NCBI GenBank assembly: GCA_949096025.1
Contig: CARXKP010000045.1
Span: 1-7,126 of the forward strand
Length of the DNA: 7,126 bases
Origin: an uncultured Eubacteriales bacterium
GTDB taxonomy: Bacteria; Bacillota; Clostridia; Christensenellales; UBA1242
Reading direction: 5' to 3'
The translations under genes were made by a program, and so were the position numbers. Numbering within the stretch: the first letter of the stretch is position 1; every line of letters starts with the position of its first letter. The notes under the pieces are model-generated. The model was given only the letters and a program-made list of their open reading frames with translations, was not told the DNA's origin and did no database searches. This document shows, piece by piece, positions 6,900 through 7,126 of this stretch.

Positions 6900-6926
6900 T
6901 TGACATTTTCTGGGGGGGGGTATAAT
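6900..6926 (+). promoter_or_regulatory. promoter with G9 tract in the spacer, probably phase-variable
   Basis: Both hexamers are perfect: TTGACA (6900-6905) and TATAAT (6921-6926). The spacer is only 15 bp, TTTTCT followed by nine G (6912-6920). The optimum for the housekeeping sigma factor is about 17 bp, so this state should be weak. One or two extra G residues would give 16 or 17 bp and a strong promoter. The same layout switches porA, opc and fetA in Neisseria by slipped-strand mispairing. The promoter call is strong; phase variation itself is inferred. Confidence 0.85.
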
Positions 6927-6930
6927 TAAA

Positions 6931-6939
6931 AAAGGAGGT
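6931..6939 (+). promoter_or_regulatory. strong ribosome-binding site at the extreme 5' end of the mRNA
   Basis: AAAGGAGGT is a near-perfect Shine-Dalgarno site ending 8 bases before the ATG at 6948. With the -10 box ending at 6926, transcription would start at about 6932-6933, so the leader is only about 15 bases and begins almost at this site. Confidence 0.85.
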
Positions 6940-6947
6940 AAAATAGT

Positions 6948-7126
6948 ATGAAATATAATAATATTCCTGTGTTGTATATGTTGTTATTTACAAATTTTAT
7001 AATGATTTCAAAATTAGTTTTAGTTATTATTGATTTTTGTGAGACCGCTAAATTGTTTGGAACTCAACTTACAGGTAGAATGATTTTTGATTTTCTTGTG
7101 ACATTAGCATTTGTAATTATAATTAT
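6948..7126 (+). CDS. 5' part of a membrane protein under the G-tract promoter
   Basis: An ATG follows the strong ribosome-binding site, and the frame stays open for 59 codons to the window edge, so the 3' end is missing. The visible N-terminus is very hydrophobic: one likely membrane helix at about residues 7-27, a short polar loop (DFCETAKLFGTQLTGRM), then a second helix from about 46 onward. No cleavable signal peptide is evident. The family is not recognised. Multi-pass topology is likely, and the mature protein could be a small membrane protein or the start of a larger transporter or surface polymer enzyme. Expression would depend on the G-tract length in the promoter just upstream. Confidence 0.75.
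   Translation, partial: MKYNNIPVLYMLLFTNFIMISKLVLVIIDFCETAKLFGTQLTGRMIFDFLVTLAFVIII

Noticed and set aside
6912..6920. The G9 run as a sequencing or assembly artefact
   Set aside because: It sits between perfect promoter hexamers and ahead of an intact ribosome-binding site and gene, and sequence continues normally on both sides. The exact length could still be misread and should be checked in raw reads.

Overview
The window is AT-rich DNA (about 30% G+C by eye) with strong Shine-Dalgarno sites, U-tailed hairpin terminators and protein families typical of low-GC anaerobic Bacillota, most likely a gut Clostridia lineage. All complete genes read through with the standard bacterial code: tryptophan is TGG and one gene ends in TGA. 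No tRNA, rRNA, CRISPR array or insertion sequence is visible. Organism assignment is an inference from composition and families.

Layout. At the left edge is the 3' end of a plus-strand gene (2-97), followed by a bidirectional hairpin terminator (138-176) shared with a converging minus-strand gene. That gene (183-1430) encodes a ferritin-like, probable metal-binding helical protein with three Glu/His helix pairs. A divergent intergenic region (1431-1599) separates it from a three-gene plus-strand operon (1600-4157). This operon encodes a complete ABC-2 type exporter of the COG4586/COG4587/COG3694 kind: one ATPase and two different six-helix permeases, with overlapping reading frames.

After a long hairpin terminator, whose 3' arm doubles as the -35 box of the next promoter, comes a two-gene unit. 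The first gene (4314-5714) encodes a membrane-anchored protein with a very acidic linker, a conserved middle domain and a C-terminus resembling ribosomal protein uL15. The second (5741-6829) encodes a radical-SAM-like protein with an atypical CX2CX2C cluster motif and further cysteine clusters. A clean terminator closes this unit.

The most striking signal is at the right edge. A perfect TTGACA and a perfect TATAAT are separated by only 15 bases, nine of which are an uninterrupted run of G (6912-6920) in otherwise very AT-rich DNA. This is the architecture of a slipped-strand, phase-variable promoter, in which gain or loss of G residues changes the -35/-10 spacing. Just upstream lies a 24-bp near-perfect palindrome (6865-6888). 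Downstream, a strong ribosome-binding site leads into a hydrophobic membrane protein gene that runs off the window (6948 onward). That gene would be the switched target.
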